Notes: a model not told the origin generated them from the sequence alone. 11,756 nucleotides of DNA from an uncultured Planctomycetaceae bacterium (GCA_937967755.1 CALBTA010000615.1:1-11756), one strand, 5' to 3'; shown: positions 1 through 6,721, counted from the stretch's first letter. Translations and numbers: made by a program.

Positions 1-2
1 AA

Positions 3-1964
3 CAGTTGCGAAGCGAACTCGAGTCGCGGCAAGCCGAGTTGGAAAGCGAAGCGGAAGCACTGACGCGCCAGCGCGAAACCGCGGCTGCGGAGTTAGAAAA
101 GTCGAACGCGCAAAGCGCCGCCCAACTTGACGCGCAGCGCCAGGAACTTGAGCAACAACAGGCCGCGCTGTTGGAGCAAACCGCGGAGTTGGAATCGCGC
201 CAACAGCAACTGCAAGAATCCACCGAAGCGCTTTCGCTCCAGCGCGAAGAACTGTCTGCGCAACTGGAACAGGCCAACGACCAGCGCGATGCGGAATTTC
301 AAGAGCAGCAGGGCGCGCTCGCCGATGAACGTTCGGCGATGGAAGCCAAAGCCGCTGATTTGGATTCTCTGCGGGCGTCGCTAGAGGCGGACCGTGAAGA
401 GCTGAAGCTGCAAGCCGAGCAGCTCGATCAACAGCGCGCCGAATTGGAGGAGCGTGAGGCAGAACTTGCGCAACGTGAAGCACAGCTTGCCGATTCCGCG
501 GCCGAGCAACGCGAATTGGCGGAAGCCGAAGCGCGGCTGAAGTACGAAAGCGAAGTAGTCGCCCAGCGGACGGCCGAAGCGGAAGAACTTCACCGCAGTG
601 TGGCTGAGCGGCAGGACAAGCTGGCCGAATTGCGTGACGAACTCGAGCAAGCCCGCGACCAGTGGGAACAGCAACAAGCGGATGCGGCCGGTGCCAGCGA
701 ATCGAATTTGGCGGACGCTGATGAACTGAACTCGCAACGCGAAGAACTTGAGCAGTTGCGCGAGGAACTAGCCCGCCGCGAACAAGAAGTCACCGAGGCG
801 CAAGCCAACTGGGAGTCCCAACGCGAAGAACTGCTGGCCGACTTGCAAGCTCGACAAGCCGCCACCGAAGAGGAAGCCCGCCTGGCGAGCGAACTTCGCG
901 AAGCGCTGGATCAGGAGCGAGCGCGGCTGACCGAGCAATCCGAAGAGTTGGAGCGCTCGCAAGCGGCGATCCAACAGCGCGAAGCCGAACTGCAACACCT
1001 GGAAGACGTTGCCATTGAAGCGGTTGATGAATCGCCGGCCAACATTGACGACGTTGTCTTGCCCGGGGCGAACTACGATGAATTCTCTTCACTCGAGCCG
1101 ACGGAACCGGTCGAAGAATTTGTCGACGAACCGGTAGACCAGTTCGAGGAAGAAGCGCCCGAAGCACCGGTCAGTGAGGGGATGTTGGCGCTCGAGCGGT
1201 TGCGTCAACTGTCTGCCTCCGGCGAAGAGGAAGAATTCGAGGACAACGATTTCGGAAGCGCCGGCCCTGTTGAAAGCTACGCAGACGATTCCAGCGATAG
1301 TTTCTCAGGCGGGTACTCCGACTCGCCGGCGGATGATGATTCGTTCGGCGAAGATCAAAGCTTCGGCGGGCTGGCCGGCGGCGGCGATTCGGATGAAGTT
1401 TCGATTGAAGACTACATGAGCCAGTTGCTGCAACGTTCGCAGGGAACGTCAGAAGTTGCCGGCCCGGCTTCCGCAAGCCCGAAGCAGAGCGCCCCTTCGC
1501 GAAGCACAAGTTCCCAGCCGAAAAAGACCAGCGGCGAGGATCAACCGCCCGTGCCCGAAGCGCCTGAGAAAAAGGAAAAGCTGACCAGCCTTTCCGCCCG
1601 CGCTGCAGCGCCGGAACAGGCTTCCAGTTTGCGGGCCATGCGGGCATTGGCGAACGAGTCAGCCCGCAGCGCCATCACTACCAGCGGTCACCGGCAAGCA
1701 ATCGCGTTGATGCGCGGCAAGCTGGCGGTCTCGGTGGCGTCGGCCGTGATGGCCGTGGTGATGCTGGCGATGAACAGCGGCGTGTTCTCGATGGGAACCT
1801 TGATTTCACTCGGCTGCTTCGTAAGCGCTGGTTGGTTTGGGTACGACGGGTACATGTCACGCAAGCGATTGCTGGCGGGGCCAGAACCGAAGCCAGCGAA
1901 GGATACTCCGAGCGAGACCGAAGCGCCGGTTGTTGAAGCGGAAGCCGGTTCAGAAGTCGAATAG
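3..1964 (+). CDS. Long coiled-coil protein with two C-terminal membrane segments (5' end outside window)
   Basis: The reading frame is open to the left edge, so the start is missing; the TTG at position 6 is not a convincing start. Numbering residues from that TTG, about 1-345 are an almost unbroken coiled coil of Q/E/R/L/A-rich heptads (recurrent 'QREEL', 'RQAEL'-like units). About 345-460 is acidic and low in complexity (many E, D, S, G), probably disordered. A short motif SIEDYMSQLLQR sits near 466-477, followed by a Pro/Ser/Lys linker. Near 540-570 is a more conserved-looking stretch (AMRALANESARSAI). Two hydrophobic segments follow at about 573-591 and 595-615, then a charged tail. This suggests a membrane-anchored protein with a long rod, possibly structural or scaffolding. 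I recall similar EDYM-type coiled-coil proteins from planctomycetes, but no function can be assigned. It is convergent with the isomerase gene, and the two stops are 31 bases apart. Confidence 0.85.
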   Translation, partial: QLRSELESRQAELESEAEALTRQRETAAAELEKSNAQSAAQLDAQRQELEQQQAALLEQTAELESRQQQLQESTEALSLQREELSAQLEQANDQRDAEFQEQQGALADERSAMEAKAADLDSLRASLEADREELKLQAEQLDQQRAELEEREAELAQREAQLADSAAEQRELAEAEARLKYESEVVAQRTAEAEELHRSVAERQDKLAELRDELEQARDQWEQQQADAAGASESNLADADELNSQREELEQLREELARREQEVTEAQANWESQREELLADLQARQAATEEEARLASELREALDQERARLTEQSEELERSQAAIQQREAELQHLEDVAIEAVDESPANIDDVVLPGANYDEFSSLEPTEPVEEFVDEPVDQFEEEAPEAPVSEGMLALERLRQLSASGEEEEFEDNDFGSAGPVESYADDSSDSFSGGYSDSPADDDSFGEDQSFGGLAGGGDSDEVSIEDYMSQLLQRSQGTSEVAGPASASPKQSAPSRSTSSQPKKTSGEDQPPVPEAPEKKEKLTSLSARAAAPEQASSLRAMRALANESARSAITTSGHRQAIALMRGKLAVSVASAVMAVVMLAMNSGVFSMGTLISLGCFVSAGWFGYDGYMSRKRLLAGPEPKPAKDTPSETEAPVVEAEAGSEVE

Positions 1965-1965
1965 C

Positions 1966-1997
1966 AGGTACGACGGCCTTGGAAGACCGTCGTATCT
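1966..1997. terminator. Two-way hairpin between convergent genes
   Basis: The arms TACGACGG (1969-1976) and CCGTCGTA (1987-1994) are perfectly complementary. Three further outer pairs, one of them G-T, extend the stem to 11 bp around a 10-base loop. It begins right after the stop of the coiled-coil gene and touches the stop of the opposing isomerase gene (1996-1998). Position and stem strength suggest a shared terminator. There is no clear T-run on either side, so Rho-independent action is inferred, not shown. Confidence 0.6.
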
Positions 1998-3009
1998 AGA
2001 ACCCGCGGGCGGCGCGGACGTCTTCGAAGTCGCGTAGGTGGTAGTCGATGTCGCAATAGTCAAGCACTTTGCACAACCCGCGGAGGGCGACGCCGAAGCC
2101 GTCGGGGCCGCTGAAACCGCCGAACTGGCCGCCCCCTTTGACGTGCGGTTCCAAATCGAGAAACACGCCGGGGATGCCGCGGCGTTTCAACTTCTTTTCC
2201 AGCTTGGGAATATCGTTGCGGAAATCGCGCAGGATCGCCTCGTGAGCACTGTCGCCCAAGTCGGCCGGGACGAAATGCTTGAGCGCCTCCTCATCGACAT
2301 GGTCGGTGCGCTCCAGCGGGTTGGGGTCGCGGTAATCCTTCACATGCATCCAGCCCATCCCTTTTTTCATTGCGCGGTACTGCTCAAACAGCTCACCGGG
2401 CGACAGACCCTGGGTGAGGATGTTGGCGGCGTCGAAAATCAACACCATCGCGGGGTGATTTACCTTGCGATGGATCTCGGCCAGGATGTCGCCGCTTTGC
2501 CCGACCAGGTTCGCCTCGACTTCCAAGCCGAAGGTCAGATCGCTGCGGTGGCAAGCTTCCGCGATTTGACCAAGCTGATCGATGACCTGCGGCAGGTGCT
2601 CGTGCGGGTCGGTTCCCTTGGGGTGGTAAAATGAGAATCCGCGGATCAGCTTGGTTTCAAACGGGTGCGCCAAATCGCAACACTTGGCCACGTCGGAGGA
2701 AAGGTACTTCTTGAACGGCACGTAGGCATTCTTCGTGCCGTCGTCAACGTCCAGCAGTTTCACTTTGCCAATCGGCGAACCGATCGAGGCGACGTTCAAG
2801 CCGTACTCGTCCTCCAGGTGGCGGATCTTCGTGATCTCGCTCTTGGTCAGCTTCATCACGTTCTTCACGCCGCCGCCGACATCAATGAAACGGATGCTGT
2901 AATACTGCAAGCCGACCGCCGCGAACGCCGCGAACTGTTCGATGGCCGTCTTATGATTGGCCGCCTCGTCGGCAAAGCCGGAAAGAATAACGCGGGGTTT
3001 CTCGGGCAT
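1996..3009 (-). CDS. Sugar phosphate isomerase/epimerase (xylose-isomerase-like TIM barrel)
   Basis: The protein has 337 aa and the fold signature of the AP-endonuclease-2/xylose-isomerase-like TIM barrel family, whose members isomerise or epimerise sugars, ketoses or inositol derivatives with a divalent metal. Candidate metal ligands are E163 or E165 (GLEVEAN), D193 (IFDAAN), H222 (WMHVKD) and E287 (FLDLEPH), in the order and spacing usual for the family. No signal peptide or membrane segment is seen, so it is probably cytoplasmic. The ATG at 3009 is supported by a good Shine-Dalgarno AAGGAA (3015-3020 on the minus strand, 5 bases away). It lies 90 bases downstream of the NagB-like gene on the same strand, which suggests a shared role in sugar or amino-sugar use. 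The exact substrate cannot be read from the sequence. This family is greatly expanded in planctomycetes. Confidence 0.85.
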   Translation of the reverse strand: MPEKPRVILSGFADEAANHKTAIEQFAAFAAVGLQYYSIRFIDVGGGVKNVMKLTKSEITKIRHLEDEYGLNVASIGSPIGKVKLLDVDDGTKNAYVPFKKYLSSDVAKCCDLAHPFETKLIRGFSFYHPKGTDPHEHLPQVIDQLGQIAEACHRSDLTFGLEVEANLVGQSGDILAEIHRKVNHPAMVLIFDAANILTQGLSPGELFEQYRAMKKGMGWMHVKDYRDPNPLERTDHVDEEALKHFVPADLGDSAHEAILRDFRNDIPKLEKKLKRRGIPGVFLDLEPHVKGGGQFGGFSGPDGFGVALRGLCKVLDYCDIDYHLRDFEDVRAARGF

Positions 3010-3077
3010 GCGTGTTCCTTGAAGTAGCAGGACTCGTGAGAGTTCTGGCTTGACTGTATGTACTGAATGCGTTCCCG

Positions 3078-3095
3078 CGAAGTCTCACGACTTCG
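3078..3095. repeat. Short palindrome between nagB-like gene and isomerase
   Basis: CGAAGTC (3078-3084) and GACTTCG (3089-3095) form a perfect 7-bp stem with a TCAC loop. It sits 4 bases past the nagB-like stop and about 70 bases before the isomerase start. It could reduce read-through or stabilise the 3' end of the nagB message. There is no T-run. It resembles the other intergenic palindromes in this window in style. Confidence 0.5.
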
Positions 3096-3099
3096 GCCA

Positions 3100-3843
3100 C
3101 TAATGCTTCGCCAACGACGATGCGGCTGGTTCGTCAAGATACAAGGTGGCATTGCCGTGTTGCTGCAAAATCGATGCCGGCACATCGGGCGTGACGGGCC
3201 CTTTGACCGCGCCTTGAACTGCGTTGGCCTTCCGCTCATCGGGTACGCTGCAAACGATCACGCCGGAGCGCAGAATTTGCCGAATGCTCATCGAGATCGC
3301 CTGCTTCGGCACGTCGGCGAGCGTTGGGAACCACCCTTCGCCTTGTTGTTGTTTCCGGCAGGCTTCGTCAAGTTCCACGACGATGTACGCCCGCTGCTCG
3401 TCGAAGTCGGCAGGCGGATCGTTGAACGCCAGGTGGCCATTCTCGCCGATACCGATGAACGCGACATCGATCGGGTGCTGGGCGATCAACGCACCGAGCC
3501 GATCACATTCGGCCTGGCAATCCTCTTCGGCATTGATGTAGTGAAAAGCCGCCGGCGGTTGCGGAAGCTGATCGACGAAACGCTCCTTCAGGTACTTGCG
3601 AAACGACGCCCCGTGGGTGATCGGCATGCCGACGTATTCATCCAGATGAAAGCAAGTCACCTTCGGCCAGTCGATCCCTTCGACCTGAACCAGGTGGCTT
3701 AACATTCCAAACTGCGACGCCCCGGTCGCCAGAATGATATTGGCACTGCCCCGCGCGGCAACCGCCTGGCGGATGACCTCCGCCCCATCGGTGGCGGCAC
3801 TACTGCCCAGGTCATCCTTCGACGGAAAGACTTTGATTTCCAT
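3100..3843 (-). CDS. nagB: Glucosamine-6-phosphate deaminase-like protein (NagB family)
   Basis: The 247-aa protein belongs to the NagB/RpiA/6-phosphogluconolactonase-type sugar-phosphate fold. NagB turns glucosamine-6-phosphate into fructose-6-phosphate and ammonia. Visible motifs are the phosphate loop ATGASQFG (39-46), HLDEYVG (66-72; D68 matches E. coli D72), [13 protein letters not shown] (131-143) and the late [12 protein letters not shown] segment (205-216). Against E. coli NagB, the catalytic Asp141 is Asn135 here and Glu148 is Asp142, while His143 is kept as His137, so activity may differ from the classical enzyme. The frame stays open to 4017, but the upstream part is translated repeat sequence, so I take the ATG at 3843 (MEIKVFPSK). 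Its Shine-Dalgarno is weak (GGAAA about 9 bases away). The isomerase follows on the same strand. Deaminase activity is likely but not certain; a related sugar-phosphate isomerase is the alternative. Confidence 0.8.
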   Translation of the reverse strand: MEIKVFPSKDDLGSSAATDGAEVIRQAVAARGSANIILATGASQFGMLSHLVQVEGIDWPKVTCFHLDEYVGMPITHGASFRKYLKERFVDQLPQPPAAFHYINAEEDCQAECDRLGALIAQHPIDVAFIGIGENGHLAFNDPPADFDEQRAYIVVELDEACRKQQQGEGWFPTLADVPKQAISMSIRQILRSGVIVCSVPDERKANAVQGAVKGPVTPDVPASILQQHGNATLYLDEPAASSLAKH

Positions 3844-3863
3844 GCGTTTCTGTTTCCAAAATT

Positions 3864-3975
3864 GTAGTAGGCACGCTCCGCGTGCCGCAACATGGTAGTA
3901 GGCACTCTCCGTGTGCCGCAACGGAAGCGGAATGTAATCCGATCTGGCGGACGGCACACGGAGTCTGCCTGCTAC
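3864..3975. repeat. Three copies of a 24-28 base GC-rich palindromic repeat
   Basis: Copy 1 (3864-3891) and copy 2 (3895-3922) are direct repeats starting GTAGTAGGCAC and ending GTGCCGCAAC, 31 bases apart and differing at only two positions. Copy 3 (3952-3975) is inverted and matches copy 2 at 21 of 24 positions, so copies 2 and 3 could form a long stem around a 33-base loop. Each copy is itself a small imperfect hairpin (GGCACNCTCCGNGTGCC). They lie directly upstream of the nagB-like start. I recall this GTAGTAGGCAC...GTGCC type as a common intergenic repeat in planctomycete genomes. The copies are non-coding. Confidence 0.75.
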
Positions 3976-4062
3976 TTTGGTGGGGTACAGCATGGAGGGC
4001 AGCGCGGCGTTTTGCAAGGGGACGCGTCGGCGTCATGACCGCTTGGTTCCGATTGAGCCGCA

Positions 4063-4109
4063 AGGCGCTAGCCGCGGGTGAATTCCGCGGTCACCGGCGG
4101 CTAGCGCCT
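4063..4109. repeat. Palindromic repeat overlapping the 3' end of the sigma-kinase gene
   Basis: AGGCGCTAGCCGC (4063-4075) and GCGGCTAGCGCCT (4097-4109) are exact inverted copies of 13 bases. After one G-G mismatch the stem goes on for 5 bp (GGTGA/TCACC) around a 9-base loop. The right arm is translated: it encodes the final residues GASRR of the kinase fusion protein, and the TCACC arm supplies its TGA stop (4091-4093). It probably doubles as a transcription end for that gene. The GGCGCTAGCCG type is, as far as I recall, a frequent dispersed repeat in planctomycetes. Confidence 0.75.
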
Positions 4110-5578
4110 CGCCCCTCAGCTACTCGTCTGTTGGCATCGATGCCACACATGCAATTCAATTCGTCGATAAAGTCTGCCACAGCCGTGTACCGTTCCTCGG
4201 GCTGACGGGCGAGGCATCGTCGGCAAACTTCCGCGATCGAACTCGTCTTGCCGATGTTGGAATGCACATCTTCAACGCCATCGGGGACAACGCCGGTGAT
4301 CATCCTCCACAGCAACGCACCGAGGGAATAGATGTCGGTTGAAGTTGTGGGATGACTGCTGAAGTTCAGCAATTCAGGCGGTAGGAAACCGGCGGTGCCG
4401 CCAATCGATGCGGTCGCGGCGTCGGACCTTTCGGTGAGCATGTGCGCGAACCCGAAGTCGGTCACGACAACACGGCCATCCGCTGCCAGCATCACATTGG
4501 CAGGCTTCAGATCACAGTGGATGATGCCGTGTTCGTGCGCGTGTTGCACCGCGGCGGCAACGTCGCGGCAGATCGCTATGGCGTCGCGAGTGGGAAGTGG
4601 CCCAGGCTTCAGGCGATGTTGCAAATCCGTGCCGTCGATGAACTCCATCACCAGGAAGAAGCCGCCGCCGGGGAAACGGCCCAACCCTTCGACGCCGACG
4701 ATGTTGGGGTGACGCAGCTTGCTGAGAATGTTTGCCTCTTGCACGAATTGAGCGACCGCCCGCGGGTCGCTTTGCCGGGCTTTGTGCAATGATTTGACCG
4801 CGACCTTCTTACTCGATCGTCGATCCTTTGCCCTGTAGACCTTGCCCATGCCGCCTGAGCCGAGCAGTTTTTCGAGAACGAAGTCCTCGAACCGAAGTGG
4901 GGCCTGGGAATTGGCAATCGCGAGCTGGCTGGCGGCGGGGCTGCATGTCTTTGGAGCGTTTTCGTTTAGCAGATGGCGTTCAAACTCTTGCTTGGCTTGA
5001 GATAGCAGCCGGCGAACGGTTCGCTGCGACTTGCCGATGGTGCGGGAAATCTCCTCGACACTTTGTCCTTGCAGCGTGGCCGCCAAGACAGTTCGCTGAT
5101 CGTCGGTGAGATGGCCCATGGCCAGTGAAAGCTGCTCGCCGACGGCGATGACATCAACGATGGTTGGCTGGCGCGCGGCCAACGTTTCGATCGCGTCGAA
5201 GTTTTCTTCTTGATTGATGCTGCGCTTCGCCGCGGTTTGTTTTTCGATTTGCCCGCGAAGCTTGTTCAAAGTCGTCGCTGCCAACAGCCGCCACAGGTCG
5301 CCGGATCGGTCGAGGTTGTACCGGCCGTCGTTCGCGTGCACGAAAAAACTGCGGTAGGCGGATTGGACGACATCTTCGGCATCAATCCGCCGGCGAAGCT
5401 TCGGGCTGATGCGCGTGCGGGCCAGCGCCAGCAGCCGCTGGAGATAGCGATCGAAGATCGCGTCCGCCGCACGGCCTTCGCCGGCCATGTACTCTGCAAG
5501 CAAATCGCGTGACTTGGGCTGGGACACGAGTTCGCCGTTGGGCGCGGAGGGTAAGGAGGTCGGTTTGGAATATTTCAA
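4091..5578 (-). CDS. ECF-sigma-like domain fused to a cytoplasmic Ser/Thr protein kinase
   Basis: The protein has 495 aa in two parts. Residues 25-115 look like sigma region 2 (DAEDVVQSAYRSFF at 66-79, DLWRLLAATTLNKLRGQ at 94-110). Residues 150-205 look like region 4 with a helix-turn-helix (LTDDQRTVLAA, then VEEISRTIGKSQRTVRRLLSQA). After a short linker, 230-475 is a Hanks-type kinase: Gly-loop GSGGMGKVY (240-248), VAVK lysine K262, alpha-C glutamate E281, catalytic loop HCDLKPAN (354-361, D356), DFG (374-376), LPPE (399-402) and alpha-F D415. The usual HRD arginine is Cys355, so this is a non-RD kinase. No membrane segment or extracellular sensor is present. The start is a TTG at 5578 with an in-frame TAG just upstream; GTG18 and ATG31 are later options, and none has a good Shine-Dalgarno. 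Planctomycete ECF sigma factors encoded beside kinases are known; here both are one polypeptide. The last residues come from a palindromic repeat. Confidence 0.88.
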   Translation of the reverse strand: MKYSKPTSLPSAPNGELVSQPKSRDLLAEYMAGEGRAADAIFDRYLQRLLALARTRISPKLRRRIDAEDVVQSAYRSFFVHANDGRYNLDRSGDLWRLLAATTLNKLRGQIEKQTAAKRSINQEENFDAIETLAARQPTIVDVIAVGEQLSLAMGHLTDDQRTVLAATLQGQSVEEISRTIGKSQRTVRRLLSQAKQEFERHLLNENAPKTCSPAASQLAIANSQAPLRFEDFVLEKLLGSGGMGKVYRAKDRRSSKKVAVKSLHKARQSDPRAVAQFVQEANILSKLRHPNIVGVEGLGRFPGGGFFLVMEFIDGTDLQHRLKPGPLPTRDAIAICRDVAAAVQHAHEHGIIHCDLKPANVMLAADGRVVVTDFGFAHMLTERSDAATASIGGTAGFLPPELLNFSSHPTTSTDIYSLGALLWRMITGVVPDGVEDVHSNIGKTSSIAEVCRRCLARQPEERYTAVADFIDELNCMCGIDANRRVAEGRGASRR

Positions 5579-5668
5579 CGCGTTCTAATTTTCTTTGGCC
5601 AATTCTATGCACGAATCGGATTAGCTCCCAGGGAAACAATTGAGTGCTTGAGAAAGAAAGGACGAAAA

Positions 5669-5947
5669 ATGGCATTTGTCGTGACCGCTCCCTGTTTTGG
5701 ATGCAAATACACCGACTGCGTGGTCGTCTGCCCCGCCGATTGCTTTCACGAAGGCGAAGATATGCTCTACATCGACCCGGAGCCGTGCATCAATTGCTAT
5801 GCCTGCCAGCCGGAGTGCCCGGTCGAGGCGATTTTTCACGAAGACGATGTGCCCCAGCAGTGGACGGACTTCATCGCGCTCAACGCCGAAATGGCACCAA
5901 AGTTGCCGCTGATTACGGAGAAGAAAGAACCGCTGTGCAGCGGGTAG
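5669..5947 (+). CDS. fdxA: 7Fe ferredoxin (FdxA type, [3Fe-4S][4Fe-4S])
   Basis: The 92-aa cytoplasmic electron carrier closely resembles Azotobacter ferredoxin I in its first 85 residues (AFVVT...CKYTDC...CP.DCF.EG, and PITEKK-like LITEKKEPL). Cysteines are at 9, 12, 17, 21, 25, 40, 43, 46 and 50. By family knowledge C9, C17 and C50 hold the 3Fe-4S cluster and C21, C40, C43 and C46 the 4Fe-4S cluster. It is shorter than the usual 106 or so residues, lacking the C-terminal tail, and has an extra Cys90. The frame opens at 5648, but the ATG at 5669 is preferred because AAAGGA (5657-5662) is an ideal Shine-Dalgarno 6 bases before it and the family starts with MAFVVT. It is divergent from the sigma-kinase gene across 90 bases. 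The redox partner is not visible in the window. Confidence 0.95.
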   Translation: MAFVVTAPCFGCKYTDCVVVCPADCFHEGEDMLYIDPEPCINCYACQPECPVEAIFHEDDVPQQWTDFIALNAEMAPKLPLITEKKEPLCSG

Positions 5948-6077
5948 AACATGGCCGTGAGGCGATATTCAGGCGAAGCCAGAAGTTCGTGTGAAAAGCC
6001 CTAAAGGGCAACAGTGTGAGGCATTTTGCAGCAGCAGGTCAAGGCACCTTGCACGCGGCGGCAAAGCCGGGGTGGAT

Positions 6078-6304
6078 ACGCCGAAGGCGTTAAACATTGT
6101 AGCCCAGGGTCAGCGACGAAGTCGCGCCACCCTGCGTTTCGGAAGAACGACAACTGATACCCTGAAACGGTTTTACGAAACGGCGAACCAATACACAGCA
6201 CCGTTGTACAACGCTTTCAGCGTAACGAGCGTGGCAGCCTCACCAACCCAGGGTGCGCCGCTGCGCGTCGGACCCTGGGCTACGATATGAAACGCCTTCG
6301 GCGT
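6078..6304. repeat. 227-base compound inverted repeat (two opposed hairpin units)
   Basis: The outer arms 6078-6110 and 6272-6304 are inverted copies of 33 bases with 29 matches; they begin or end with ACGCCGAAGGCGTT and contain TAGCCCAGGGT. Each arm also belongs to its own local hairpin: AGCCCAGGGT (6101-6110) with ACCCTGCGTT (6129-6138), and AACCCAGGGT (6245-6254) with ACCCTGGGCT (6272-6281). It is therefore two copies of one hairpin unit facing each other around about 105 bases of other sequence. No transposase or target duplication is visible. It may be a non-autonomous repeat in the style of MITEs or paired REPs. Confidence 0.7.
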
Positions 6305-6368
6305 AAGGCTGTCGCCGCGACCAGTTGCCACGTTCGAAAATTTGCTTCACAGCGTTGCTGGAAAGGGG

Positions 6369-6397
6369 TTGACACGGATTGGGAAATAGTGTACAAT
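6369..6397 (+). promoter_or_regulatory. Strong sigma-70-type promoter
   Basis: A perfect -35 box TTGACA (6369-6374) and a near-perfect -10 box TACAAT (6392-6397) are separated by exactly 17 bases. The expected transcription start is about 6403-6405. This is by far the best consensus promoter I see in the window. It points right, away from fdxA and towards the hairpin series, with no convincing protein gene behind it. Confidence 0.7.
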
Positions 6398-6403
6398 TGT
6401 TCT

Positions 6404-6660
6404 ATTCGCTCTTTGGCAATTGAATTTGTGATGCATCGCAAGCAGATCTGGGTTGCGCGTCTGGTGGTCGAGCCGGAACCTACGGGTGATTGTGTCGCGG
6501 TTTTGACATCACCTGTTGGTGCCGGTGACAGTTTCATAGTGCCCTCCCACTGCAGAGGGATGCGCGCTGACAAATTCCAGAATTTTTCAGCGCTGAGAGA
6601 TGTCCTTGGGACCCTAGCGCGCGCTGACAAAATGCGAAATTGTGTCAGCGCGCGATGGCC
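6404..6660 (+). ncRNA. Candidate structured non-coding RNA
   Basis: This follows a consensus promoter and carries a run of hairpins: CACC/GGTG (6510-6521), CCCTC/GAGGG (6542-6559), GCGCTGA/TCAGCGC (6564-6593) with an inner AAATTC/GAATTT stem, and a 12-bp perfect stem (6618-6629 with 6643-6654) with an inner 3-bp extension and GCGAA loop. The third and fourth both start GCGCGCTGACAAA, about 59 bases apart. The RNA reading is inferred from promoter plus structure. No T-run follows the last hairpin, so the 3' end is uncertain. An 84-codon frame (6431-6682) overlaps it but has no Shine-Dalgarno and no recognisable family. It could instead be only a repeat array. Confidence 0.35.
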
Positions 6661-6721
6661 ACAAGAGGGGGACGCGGGATGAGCGATTGATGTCGAAGTG
6701 ACGACAGGTTCGTGACTGGAC

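Noticed and set aside
2038..2634. Plus-strand frame of 198 codons opposite the isomerase
   Set aside because: It is a shadow of the isomerase gene, which has clear family motifs and a good ribosome site.
3067..3702. Plus-strand frame of 211 codons opposite the NagB-like gene
   Set aside because: It is a mirror frame of a recognised gene in GC-rich DNA, with no motif of its own.
3844..4017. N-terminal extension of the NagB-like protein
   Set aside because: The added residues are translated repeat units, and the NagB family start MEIKVFPSK lies at 3843.
5991..6290. Plus-strand frame of 99 codons after fdxA
   Set aside because: It runs through both hairpin units of the compound inverted repeat, has no Shine-Dalgarno, and its translation shows no family motif.
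6364..6660. CRISPR leader and array
   Set aside because: The promoter and AT-rich start recall a leader, but no evenly spaced direct repeats with unique spacers follow.
6431..6682. Plus-strand frame of 84 codons behind the strong promoter
   Set aside because: No Shine-Dalgarno lies before the ATG, the frame crosses four hairpins, and the product is unrecognised. A small protein cannot be fully excluded, but the structured RNA reading fits better.
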